Positions 1 through 5,195 are shown, counted from the stretch's first letter. The stretch is DNA of 5,195 nt from Pseudonocardiales bacterium (GCA_013695005.1 JACDBJ010000090.1:1-5195); one strand, 5' to 3'. Translations and numbers: made by a program. The notes: a model not told the origin generated them from the sequence alone.

Positions 1-1529
1 ACGTCGGAGACCGTGCGGTATTCCTCCTCGTTGAAGGCCTCGGACATCTCCGGGTCCTGTTCAGAGGCCAGCACCTGGAGCCGGGCGGCCAGTGAGGTGA
101 AGGCCGAGACGTCGGTGAAGGACCGGATCGATTCCATGTTGTCGAGCAGGTCCCGGACGGTGACATCGATCTGGCCGGTCAGCCGCTCGGCCAGAGTGCC
201 GGCATCGGGGTTGGCATCGAGAGCGACCACCCGGTCGCCTCGGTGCTCGGCGAGGGTCAAGCCCAGGCCAGCGGTGGTGGTGGTCTTGCCGATCCCGCCC
301 TTGAGCGAGACGATCGCGATCCGGTGGCACCCACGGACCGGCGCGGTAGCCCGCTCGATGAGATTGCGTCGCTGCAGTTCCGCTTGGGACAGACCAGGAT
401 TGAGCGTCCCACCGGTTACCGCGTGGACCATCTTGCGCCAGCCGACTCTAGGTACGGCCGCCGCCGGCTTGACCAGAGACCCAGAGGTCAGATCAGCTGC
501 TGAGCTGTGTTGTTGCGGCGGCGGCCCCTGCTGGCGCGAGGGTTGCCAGCCGACCTGAGCCGCCTGCGCCTGCTGCCACTGATGGGCCGGTGGTGCCGCC
601 GGCGCGGGGGCCGGGGGCGGCGCCGACCAGCTGGATTGTGAGCCGGGTGCAGTCTCGGAGCGCGGGCCAGGGACGGCGGGCCCGGTGGCCTGGTGCCCGG
701 GGTGGGGATCGGCCTCGCGGCGGTCGCCGCGACTCGGCTCGGCGTACCGATTCCCCTGCTCGCCGCCGTACTGCTGGGCGCCGTAGTGCTGGTTCCCGTA
801 CGGGCGGCTCTCGTACTGACCACCGCCGTAGGGCTGATTGCCGTACTGGTCACCGCCGTACTGAGAACTGCCGTACTGATCACTGCCGTACGGCTGGTCG
901 GTCTGCTGCTGCAGACCGGGGCGAGCCGGCGGAGCCGGATATCCCGGCGGCGGCGGCGGGCGGTCCGAGGGGAATGCCTGCGCGCTGCGCTTGAGGGCGG
1001 CGCGGCTCACCGGAGAGTGGCCGTCGCCGGATTCGTCCCCGGCCGAACCGCCAGTGGAGGACGCGGCGCCCGCTGCATGACCGGGCGAGCTCCGGTTGTT
1101 CTGCGTCCAGTCCGCAGGCGCCGGCGGAGGCAGATGTGCTTGGTCTGCCGGTGCCCTGCTGGAGTCGGCACTCCAGCTAGGCCCGGTGGGCACGTCGGCG
1201 GTCCAGGCTCGCCCGGGGGCCTCGGCGTGCCAGCTGGATCCAGGGAGCGGTTCGGGGGCGCGGTTGACCCACGGCGGCTTGTCCTGGGCGAGCGACGCTT
1301 CCTCGGAACCGTTCCTGGCAGCGCTCTCGGATCGGCCGGCTGAACCCGGTTGGTCAGCGATGTTGGCGAACGAGGCCGCCCAGCGATCGGCATCGGTGCG
1401 CCGGACCTGCTCGGCGGGTTCATCTGCGTCGTCGGCCGGCCATGGCTGGTCATGGGCATCGGCACCGCTCGGCACGGGTCCCTCGACGGGGTCGTCGTTG
1501 GGCTCTTCGGTGCCGGGTTCCTTGGCCAC
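1..1529 (-). CDS. EspI-like MinD/ParA-family ATPase with long disordered N-terminus (partial, C-terminus beyond left edge)
   Basis: Reading leftward from GTG at 1529, the frame stays open for 509 codons to the window edge. GGAGG at 1537-1541, seven bases upstream, fixes the start. Residues 1-360 are acidic, then Pro/Gln/Gly/Ser-rich and probably disordered, with a polyproline run near 190-200, ten YG-type repeats at 214-262 and a Gln/Pro-rich stretch near 310-345. The GWRKMVHAVT segment from 363 and the GLS-x-x-E segment after it match the linker just before the ATPase of mycobacterial EspI (Rv3876). Then comes the deviant Walker A KGGIGKTTTT (410-419) and LDANPD with D438. The domain breaks off at the edge after about 100 residues. 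EspI is an ESX-1-associated cytosolic ATPase; related proteins occur beside many ESX loci and on actinobacterial plasmids. No ESX partner is visible here, so a specific EspI role is inference; a generic ParA/MinD role remains possible. Confidence 0.9.
   Translation of the reverse strand, partial: MAKEPGTEEPNDDPVEGPVPSGADAHDQPWPADDADEPAEQVRRTDADRWAASFANIADQPGSAGRSESAARNGSEEASLAQDKPPWVNRAPEPLPGSSWHAEAPGRAWTADVPTGPSWSADSSRAPADQAHLPPPAPADWTQNNRSSPGHAAGAASSTGGSAGDESGDGHSPVSRAALKRSAQAFPSDRPPPPPGYPAPPARPGLQQQTDQPYGSDQYGSSQYGGDQYGNQPYGGGQYESRPYGNQHYGAQQYGGEQGNRYAEPSRGDRREADPHPGHQATGPAVPGPRSETAPGSQSSWSAPPPAPAPAAPPAHQWQQAQAAQVGWQPSRQQGPPPQQHSSAADLTSGSLVKPAAAVPRVGWRKMVHAVTGGTLNPGLSQAELQRRNLIERATAPVRGCHRIAIVSLKGGIGKTTTTAGLGLTLAEHRGDRVVALDANPDAGTLAERLTGQIDVTVRDLLDNMESIRSFTDVSAFTSLAARLQVLASEQDPEMSEAFNEEEYRTVSD
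744..890 (-). repeat. Tyrosine-glycine repeat tract inside the EspI-like protein
   Basis: The DNA repeats short units of the type cagtacggc with varied spacers. It encodes ten tyrosines in 49 residues (214-262), mostly as QYG or PYG separated by Gly, Asp, Ser, Asn and Gln, for example DQYGSSQYGGDQYG. The repeat is degenerate at the DNA level, so expansion appears old or under selection. Such Tyr/Gly/Gln-rich low-complexity sequence is typical of prion-like, condensate-forming or multivalent interaction regions; that role here is inference. Confidence 0.85.
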
Positions 1530-1774
1530 GAAACGGCCTCCAGGTTTCTCGTCGAAGCATGAGCTGTCCCCCGCGCAACACACGCCTGCGCTCGCGTCAG
1601 CCTAGGACAGCATTGATCCCAGCGTGAGCGAAGCGTACGAGGATCTTCCTCTACGGCACTGTGGTACCCCGTCGGCCATGATGGCTGCATGGACGTAGCA
1701 AAATCCGACCCTGAGATCCGCCGCTGGTCCCGGGTCCGACGCCCGTTGTCAGCGCAGTTCTGCGAGGAGACGTG
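1530..1774. other. Intergenic region between divergent espI-like gene and yeeE remnant
   Basis: About 245 bases separate the espI-like GTG from the yeeE remnant's ATG. It holds the GGAGG ribosome binding site of the espI-like gene (1537-1541), a 7-base inverted repeat GCTGTCC (1563-1569) with GGACAGC (1605-1611), a CCTAGG palindrome at 1601-1606 whose minus strand gives a possible TAGGCT -10 box for the espI-like gene, and a weak plus-strand promoter candidate TTGATC (1613-1618), 17 bases, TACGAG (1636-1641). None is compelling alone. The yeeE ribosome binding site GAGGAG lies at 1764-1769. Confidence 0.4.
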
Positions 1775-1775
1775 A
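1689..1775 (+). other. Possible 28-residue leader ORF overlapping the yeeE remnant start
   Basis: ATG at 1689 opens 28 codons ending in TGA at 1773-1775, which overlaps the ATG of the yeeE remnant by one base (TGATG), an arrangement typical of translational coupling. The peptide begins MDVAKSDPEIRRW and matches no family I know. No good Shine-Dalgarno precedes it, and the frame is open upstream to a stop at 1614, so it may equally be a chance ORF or the eroded end of an older gene. Confidence 0.2.
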
Positions 1776-2155
1776 TGGCCCTTGCGGTCCTGGCCGGGGC
1801 GCTTGCCGGGATCGGCATGGGTTATGTCCTGCAGCGAGGGCAGCTGTGCTTCAACTCGATGTTCGCCGATGCCTGGAAGGGCCGATTCCTTCTGCTTCGC
1901 GGCTGGGCTCTGGCCGTTGCGCTGGGGCGGTCGGACTCGCCGTCCTCTACATGACGCCGCTGGGTGCTGACCTGAACACCGGGCTGGCATTTCGTCCGGT
2001 GGCCAACGTCGTTGGTGGTCTGCTAATCGGCTGGGGCATGGCAATCGCGCAGAGCTGCGTCTCCGGTCTGCTGTTCAAGTTCGGCGCCGGGATGCTCGGG
2101 GGCGCGGTCGGAATCGGGGGCTGGATCGCCGGCGAACTGGCCGTACGCGGCTGCG
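1775..2155 (+). pseudogene. Remnant of YeeE/YedE (TsuA-like) sulfur/thiosulfate transporter, frameshifted and 3'-truncated
   Basis: ATG at 1775 is preceded by GAGGAG at 1764-1769 with five bases between, better placed than the GTG at 1772. The first frame gives MALAVLAGALAGIGMGYVLQ and then RGQLCFNSMF with C25, the N-terminal cysteine motif of YeeE/YedE membrane proteins. Near 1915-1930 the similarity moves to another frame, beginning at about AVGLAVLYMTPLG; a net one-base loss (or two-base gain) explains this, and the GGGG run in that stretch is a plausible site. The second frame contains GWGMAIAQSCVSGLLFKFG, the second conserved motif, with its Cys codon at 2056-2058, and ends recognisably at GGWIAGELAVRG. 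Beyond about 2155 the frame stays open to 2502 but is antisense to the nmrA-like gene and is not transporter-like. The family normally continues through many more membrane segments and a third conserved cysteine. The remnant is about 127 residues and cannot form a complete transporter. Confidence 0.82.
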
Positions 2156-3048
2156 GCTGCGTCGTTCGGTTCGCTGCGCGGTGTGAATGCGTGGGCATGG
2201 TCGCGGGCGAAGGCTGCGAAGCTTCGTGGCGGCCGGCCGGTGATGTCGTGGAAGTCGGTGGTCACGAAGTCGCCCCAGCCGGAGGCGTAGGCCTGTGCGT
2301 ACTCGATGAGCATCCCGACGGTCCAGTCCGGTATGCCTCTGTTGAGCATGTTTGCGGCCGCCGCCTGGTCGGTGACGAGCGTGTAGGTGACGTCGTTGCC
2401 GATGGTCTGTCGGAGCTGGTTCGCGACCTCGGCGAAGGAGATGGCTCGCGGCCCGGTCGGGGTGTAGATCTGGCCGTGGTGGCGGTCGGGGTGGTCGGTT
2501 AGGACGTACGCGGCGAGTGTGGCGATGTCGCGGACGTCGATCATCCCAAGCCGACCGTTGCCCATGTTGAGGTGCAGCTTCCCGGTAGCCGCGACCTCGT
2601 CGGCGGCGCCGAGCAGGTTCTGCATGAACCAGTGAGGCCGCAGGATGGTCCAGCACATCCCGGACTGCTGTAGCTCGTGGTCGGAGAGGGCGTGCAGCCG
2701 GCCGCTGCGCGTCGCGGCGTCGTGGGCCGCGCCGACTGCCGACATACGCACGACGCGCTCAATCCCGGCGCGGCGTGCGGCCCAGAGCGCGTTCGTGCTG
2801 TGCTCGGGCGCGCGTGGGCCGTTGGGGGTCAGCAGCCAGAGGTCGCTGACGCCCTCGAGCGCGGGTGCGAGCGAGAACGGGTCACCGAGATCGCCGGTGT
2901 ACACCTCCACGCCGCGAGCGCCCAGGCTTCGAGCCTTCGAGGGGTCGCGGACTAGAACGCGCAACTGGCGGTCTGTGCGGTCGAGCTCCTCGATGAGGGC
3001 GCTCGAGACCTGACCCGTGGCTGCGGTGATCAGGATGGTTCGATGCAT
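2023..3048 (-). CDS. NmrA/HSCARG-like NAD(P)-binding atypical SDR protein with a chimeric C-terminus
   Basis: The second ATG (3048) is preferred over that at 3051 because it lies six bases from GAGGAG (3055-3060); both overlap the pecM stop, giving ATGATG coupling. The product is 341 residues. It starts with a Rossmann beta-alpha unit, ILITAATGQVSSALIEEL, followed by the NADP-type LRVLVRDPSKA segment (R34, K38), DLWLLTPNGP, and the WTILRPHWFMQNLL motif near 130-145 typical of NmrA/QOR2-like proteins. These act as NAD(P)H-dependent reductases or redox sensors; the substrate cannot be told. The glycine motif is weak: TAATGQVSS where the family has TGxTGxxG, so cofactor binding may be altered. 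Family resemblance ends near residue 295 (FAAFARDHAHAF). The last 40 or so residues are translated from the antisense of the yeeE remnant, so the natural stop seems to have been lost in a deletion. It is co-transcribed with pecM. Confidence 0.88.
   Translation of the reverse strand: MHRTILITAATGQVSSALIEELDRTDRQLRVLVRDPSKARSLGARGVEVYTGDLGDPFSLAPALEGVSDLWLLTPNGPRAPEHSTNALWAARRAGIERVVRMSAVGAAHDAATRSGRLHALSDHELQQSGMCWTILRPHWFMQNLLGAADEVAATGKLHLNMGNGRLGMIDVRDIATLAAYVLTDHPDRHHGQIYTPTGPRAISFAEVANQLRQTIGNDVTYTLVTDQAAAANMLNRGIPDWTVGMLIEYAQAYASGWGDFVTTDFHDITGRPPRSFAAFARDHAHAFTPRSEPNDAAAAAYGQFAGDPAPDSDRAPEHPGAELEQQTGDAALRDCHAPAD
2140..2175. other. Probable deletion/recombination junction between yeeE remnant and nmrA-like gene
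   Basis: Leftward of about 2155 the plus strand encodes transporter sequence; rightward of about 2170 the minus strand encodes normal NmrA C-terminal sequence. The convergent genes meet with no intergenic space or terminator, and each open frame runs on into the other's antisense (plus frame to 2502, minus frame to 2023). The sequence here contains a gcggctgcggctgcg repeat in which a breakpoint cannot be placed exactly. The simplest reading is a deletion that removed both natural 3' ends. Confidence 0.6.
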
Positions 3049-4037
3049 CATCGACTCCTCGGAACTTGCGCCGCGGTGTTCACCGGGTCGGCTGCTCCCT
3101 CACCCGAGTGCGGACATTGAGAGTGCCTCTCAGGCGAGCAGGCGCTTTCGGCGCGCGCTGCTCTGCGCTCGCGCGGCGCCAGCTGCCCGGCGAGGATGCT
3201 GCCCAGGACGACCAGGAAGCCAACGCCTTGCCATGGGCTGAACACCTCGCCCAGGACGACGGCTCCGAGCACGGCGGCGACGAGCGGGCTGAGCAGGGCG
3301 AGAAACGAGGCGACCGAAGCGCCGAGCTGGGCGATCCCGCGGAACCACAGCGGGTAGGTCAGCGCCGCGCCGATCAGCGACAAGTAGGCGTACCCGGCCA
3401 GGTTGGACGCACTGAACGCGGGCGGCCAGCCCTCGACCACCAACGCGAGCGGCGCCACCACGAGCCCTCCGGCGCTCAGTTGCCAAGCAGCAAAGGAGAG
3501 GACACCACCGGGACGCCCCCAGCGCTGGGTCAGCACGACCCCTGTGGCCAAGCTTGCCGCGGCGCCCAGTGCGGCCGCTATCCCGACGGCGTCAAGCCTT
3601 GCGTCCGAACGGAGCACGAGCAGACCCACGCCGACTACGCCCGCAAGGCCAGCCAGCAGCCGGCGGGACGACAACCGTTCGCCGAGCACGCCGACCGCGA
3701 GCACGGCGACCGCCAACGGCTGGAAGGCGATCAGAGTGGCCGCGATCCCCCCCGGGAGCCGGTAGGCGGCGACGAACAGAAGCGCGTTGAAGGCGCCGAT
3801 GTTCAGCGTCCCGAGCACCAGCGAACGCCACCACCAGGAGCCGGTTGGCAGGGACCGGGTCAGGGCGAGCAGCACCAGCCCGGCCGGCAGCGCCCGCATG
3901 GCGGAGTCGAGGAGCGGCCGCCCCCCGGGTAGCAGCTGAGTTGTCACTAGGTACGTGCTGCCCCAGACCGCCGGGGCCAGCGCCGCCTGCGTCGTGAGCC
4001 ACCAGCGGGGTCCTTGACCCTTTGTGTCATGAGACAC
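3048..4037 (-). CDS. pecM: PecM-like EamA/DMT-superfamily exporter
   Basis: The product is 329 residues from GTG at 4037, with GAGGAG (4043-4048) five bases upstream. It is an inner-membrane protein of the drug/metabolite transporter superfamily with two EamA repeats, at about residues 15-140 and 150-285, together giving about ten hydrophobic segments. Family signs are WGSTYLVTTQLLPGGRP after the first helix, RALPAG, LVLGTLNIGAFNALLF and AAYRLPGGIAATL in repeat 1, ending with GERL, and the matching GEVF in repeat 2. These closely resemble PecM, the exporter paired with PecS in Dickeya (indigoidine efflux) and found beside pecS in Streptomyces. The substrate here is unknown. A hydrophilic Arg/Ala/Ser-rich tail of about 40 residues follows the last helix, ending in the overlap with the nmrA-like gene. 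Transcription from the shared divergent promoter under PecS control is inferred from the operator repeats. A different DMT substrate class is the main alternative. Confidence 0.9.
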   Translation of the reverse strand: MSHDTKGQGPRWWLTTQAALAPAVWGSTYLVTTQLLPGGRPLLDSAMRALPAGLVLLALTRSLPTGSWWWRSLVLGTLNIGAFNALLFVAAYRLPGGIAATLIAFQPLAVAVLAVGVLGERLSSRRLLAGLAGVVGVGLLVLRSDARLDAVGIAAALGAAASLATGVVLTQRWGRPGGVLSFAAWQLSAGGLVVAPLALVVEGWPPAFSASNLAGYAYLSLIGAALTYPLWFRGIAQLGASVASFLALLSPLVAAVLGAVVLGEVFSPWQGVGFLVVLGSILAGQLAPRERRAARAESACSPERHSQCPHSGEGAADPVNTAAQVPRSR

Positions 4038-4046
4038 GACAACTCC

Positions 4047-4065
4047 TCAACATTGAAATGTTTGA
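4047..4065. promoter_or_regulatory. Candidate PecS operator O1 (pecM side)
   Basis: AACATT-GA-AATGTT (4049-4062) is a perfect 6-base inverted repeat with a two-base spacer, flanked by TCA and TGA. It touches the pecM ribosome binding site at 4043-4048. A further ATTGAAA (4067-4073) repeats the ATTGAAA at 4052-4058, 15 bases away. MarR-family dimers bind such short palindromes. A bound dimer here would lie between the proposed pecM promoter and its start codon and block transcription. Confidence 0.6.
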
Positions 4066-4067
4066 GA

Positions 4068-4095
4068 TTGAAAGGTCTAGCACGTGCCTTATACT
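4068..4095 (+). promoter_or_regulatory. Candidate sigma70-type promoter of pecS
   Basis: TTGAAA (4068-4073) and TATACT (4090-4095) are 16 bases apart, close to the housekeeping consensus. The start would fall near 4101-4103, inside candidate operator O2, giving an untranslated leader of about 25 bases with GAGGAG at 4117-4122. Confidence 0.6.
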
Positions 4096-4103
4096 GACGT
4101 CAA
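4074..4103 (-). promoter_or_regulatory. Candidate promoter of pecM-nmrA
   Basis: On the minus strand TTGACG (4103-4098) and TAGACC (4079-4074) are 18 bases apart. The -10 box is a weak match, so the call is tentative. It would overlap the pecS promoter face to face, with transcription starting at about O1. Confidence 0.35.
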
Positions 4104-4116
4104 ACACTTCAACGTC
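4096..4116. promoter_or_regulatory. Candidate PecS operator O2 (pecS side)
   Basis: This 21-base segment has dyad symmetry of the form GACGT-nn-AA-nnn-TT-nn-ACGTC, with seven of ten half-site positions paired. It begins directly after the pecS -10 box and ends directly before the pecS ribosome binding site, which suits autorepression. Its right-hand part is shared with O1 in inverted orientation. Confidence 0.55.
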
Positions 4117-4127
4117 GAGGAGTCGCC

Positions 4128-4649
4128 GTGCTTGACAGCGTCGACCGCGTGCTCGAGCAGTGGCACGCTGTGCGGCCAGACATCGACCCCTCGCCCATGG
4201 GCATCGTCGGGCGCATCCAACGCGCCTCCCGCCGCCTCGAGCACGGACTGCGCGCCCAGTTCTCCGGTCACGGCCTGCAGTTGTGGGAGTTCGATGTGCT
4301 GGCCACCCTGCGCCGGGCCGGTCGGCTGACCGCCGGCGAACTCGTCGAAGCCTCGATGGTCACCTCGGGCGCCATGACCAACCGCGTCGACCGGCTCGTC
4401 GCCCGCGACTTCGTTACCCGCCACACCGACCCAGACAACCGACGCAGCGTGCTCATCGAACTCACCGACCTCGGCCGCGCGCTCATCGACGACATGCTGG
4501 CCGACCACGTCGACAATGAGACTGGGCTGCTGGCCTCTCTAACCCCTGGCGAGCAGCAGCAACTCGCCGGACTGCTGCGCAAGCTGCTCACCGGCCTGGG
4601 CGACGTGCCCGCCGAGCGCCCGGAAGCGCAGCTCAGTCACGCTGGCTAG
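4128..4649 (+). CDS. pecS: PecS-type (UrtR subfamily) MarR-family transcriptional regulator
   Basis: The product is 173 residues from GTG at 4128, five bases after GAGGAG (4117-4122). An extra N-terminal helix (DRVLEQWHAVRPD) precedes the MarR fold, as in the urate-responsive HucR/PecS/MftR group. The winged helix-turn-helix spans about residues 50-110: LWEFDVLATL, LTAGELVEASMVTSGAMTNRVDRLVARDFV, and the wing with the DPDNRR element (101-106). Aligned by eye with HucR of Deinococcus, the four urate-linked residues W20, D73, R106 and R118 correspond to W12, D56, R86 and R98 here, so all are kept. Proteins of this group are dimeric repressors that release DNA when they bind urate or related purine ligands. 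The divergent PecM-like exporter and the mirrored sites between them argue that it represses both itself and pecM-nmrA. The last 15 residues or so are polar and variable. Ligand identity is inferred, not shown. Confidence 0.93.
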   Translation: MLDSVDRVLEQWHAVRPDIDPSPMGIVGRIQRASRRLEHGLRAQFSGHGLQLWEFDVLATLRRAGRLTAGELVEASMVTSGAMTNRVDRLVARDFVTRHTDPDNRRSVLIELTDLGRALIDDMLADHVDNETGLLASLTPGEQQQLAGLLRKLLTGLGDVPAERPEAQLSHAG

Positions 4650-5195
4650 CGAGTGCCGTTTGAGCGTTCCACGCTCGCATAGTGCCAACACTACTGACGT
4701 GCAAAGTCTCAGAGCTGGGCGGCCGATCGGGGCGGCTCCTGGCCAAGCCAGGGCCTCGACGATTGACCCCGCACTTCATCAGCAAAACGTCTCCGTCAAC
4801 CTGGACGACTCCCAAGTTCGTCCTAACCAACTCCCGAGATGGCGCCCTTCGCCACGGCGATCAGGCATGCTCCTCTTCATGCGTGACGCGCTTCCTTCAT
4901 CACGGTAATCATTCATCCACGGGGCTCGACTGTCCAAGGCACCAGCGGGCGAAGACGTGGATCGGCTATCGGACAAGATCGCCGTGCTGGTGTCGGCCAC
5001 ACAGCGCTGCGAGAACCGCGCCACTTACCGATGCAAGTCACAGCCTGGAAGGCGATGCAGGAGGAGACCTGCGCGGTTCGCGTGGACGGTGCCCTACACC
5101 TCGCGCTGCCAGAAGTAGGGGGTCGTTGTGGATACCGCGACCAGGCCGGAGCGTTCAAGGATCGGACGGGAGAACTCGGTCGAGTCGCTGTGCAC
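4650..5195. other. Stretch without a recognisable gene, right end of window
   Basis: About 546 bases follow pecS. A short hairpin lies at 4662-4676. The plus frame that includes ATG 5031 has no stop from 4887 to the right edge; from that ATG it reads MQVTAWKAMQEETCAVRVDG and continues 55 codons to the edge with fair GC at third positions. A second plus frame, ending in TAG at 5117-5119, has codon-like composition at about 4921-5020 (RLSKAPAGEDVDRLSDKIAV), so a frameshifted gene remnant spanning both is possible. GTG 5128 after a G-rich run could instead start a gene (VDTATRPERSRIGRENS) that continues off the edge. None of these matches a family I recognise. From 4680 to 4910 I see no convincing coding or regulatory signal. 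Confidence 0.3.
4662..4676 (+). terminator. Short hairpin after pecS
   Basis: GAGCGT (4662-4667) and ACGCTC (4671-4676) form a perfect 6-base stem with a three-base loop, 13 bases after the pecS stop. An alternative larger fold can use GCGAG (from 4649) with CTCGC (to 4678). There is no T-run after it, so it would be a weak intrinsic terminator or an RNA-stabilising stem. Confidence 0.35.

Larger units (their letters stand above)
4035..4130. repeat. 31-base inverted repeat covering operator, RBS and start codon of both divergent genes
   Basis: Read on its own coding strand, the sequence from 4065 down to 4035 (ending in the pecM GTG) and the sequence 4100-4130 (ending in the pecS GTG) match at 26 of 31 positions. 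All five differences are transitions, each T on the pecM side and C on the pecS side. Both arms read TCAAACA, TTCAA, then GAGGAG and GTG in the same register. The arms are 34 bases apart. This suggests duplicated regulator sites that extend into the translation start signals. Confidence 0.88.

Noticed and set aside
590..994. Plus-strand frame with an apparent RTDHRRT-type repeat protein
   Set aside because: The repeat is the reverse strand of the YG-repeat codons of the espI-like gene.
1007..2044. 345-codon minus-strand open frame
   Set aside because: It crosses the espI-like N-terminus in another frame and is antisense to yeeE; its composition (Arg/Pro/Ser/Thr) is that of a GC-rich shadow frame and it matches no family.
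2160..2502. Continuation of the yeeE second frame as a real protein extension
   Set aside because: It is the antisense of conserved NmrA codons, lacks membrane segments and appears to be read-through past the deletion junction.
3066..3932. 288-codon plus-strand open frame
   Set aside because: It is wholly antisense to pecM and rich in Arg, Gln, Gly and Pro without hydrophobic structure, whereas the minus frame gives a clear EamA protein.
4089..4508. 139-codon minus-strand open frame inside pecS
   Set aside because: Antisense shadow of the MarR winged-helix region; no domain and no ribosome binding site.
4660..4908. 82-codon plus-strand open frame after pecS
   Set aside because: No good ribosome binding site, low-complexity non-hydrophobic composition and lower GC at third positions than the true genes; nothing recognisable.
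1..5195. CRISPR arrays, tRNA/rRNA genes, insertion sequences or integrase genes
   Set aside because: No regularly spaced repeats, no tRNA cloverleaf or CCA-type end, and no transposase or recombinase motifs were seen on either strand.

Overview
The window is high-GC DNA with GTG starts, strong GAGGAG-type ribosome binding sites and an EspI-like (ESX/type VII-associated) MinD/ParA ATPase. This points to an actinobacterium, most likely Mycobacteriales or a close relative; the genus cannot be fixed from the sequence. All functional statements rest on motif and family recognition by eye.

Layout. (1) 1-1529, minus strand: the first 509 residues of a large EspI-like protein, with a long disordered N-terminus that includes a tyrosine-glycine repeat, followed by the start of a KGGxGKT ATPase domain; the rest lies beyond the left edge. 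(2) 1530-1774: a divergent intergenic region with a possible 28-codon leader ORF. (3) 1775 to about 2155, plus strand: the wreck of a YeeE/YedE (TsuA-like) sulfur transporter, frameshifted near 1915-1930 and cut off after its second cysteine motif. (4) 2023-4037, minus strand: a two-gene unit, a PecM-like EamA/DMT exporter followed with a 4-base overlap by an NmrA-like NAD(P)-binding protein whose C-terminus runs into antisense yeeE sequence. (5) 4038-4127: a compact divergent promoter. (6) 4128-4649, plus strand: a PecS-type MarR regulator. (7) 4650-5195: no recognisable gene; one unassigned frame is open to the right edge.

The coherent unit is pecS-pecM-nmrA. The regulator carries all four residues (W12, D56, R86, R98) that correspond to the urate-sensing set of HucR. 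It faces the exporter across 90 bp, as in the known pecS/pecM pairs. The two genes share a 31-base inverted repeat (26 of 31 identical) that covers a candidate operator, the ribosome binding site and the start codon, so one repressor could control both sides. The nmrA-like gene is an attached third member, which suggests a link between efflux and redox or quinone/NADPH metabolism.

The boundary between yeeE and nmrA looks like a deletion scar: both convergent genes have lost their natural 3' ends and now read into each other's antisense. I see no wholly new system. The most novel-looking points are the mirrored operator-RBS repeat, the three-gene pecS/pecM/nmrA arrangement and the YG-repeat domain of the EspI-like protein.
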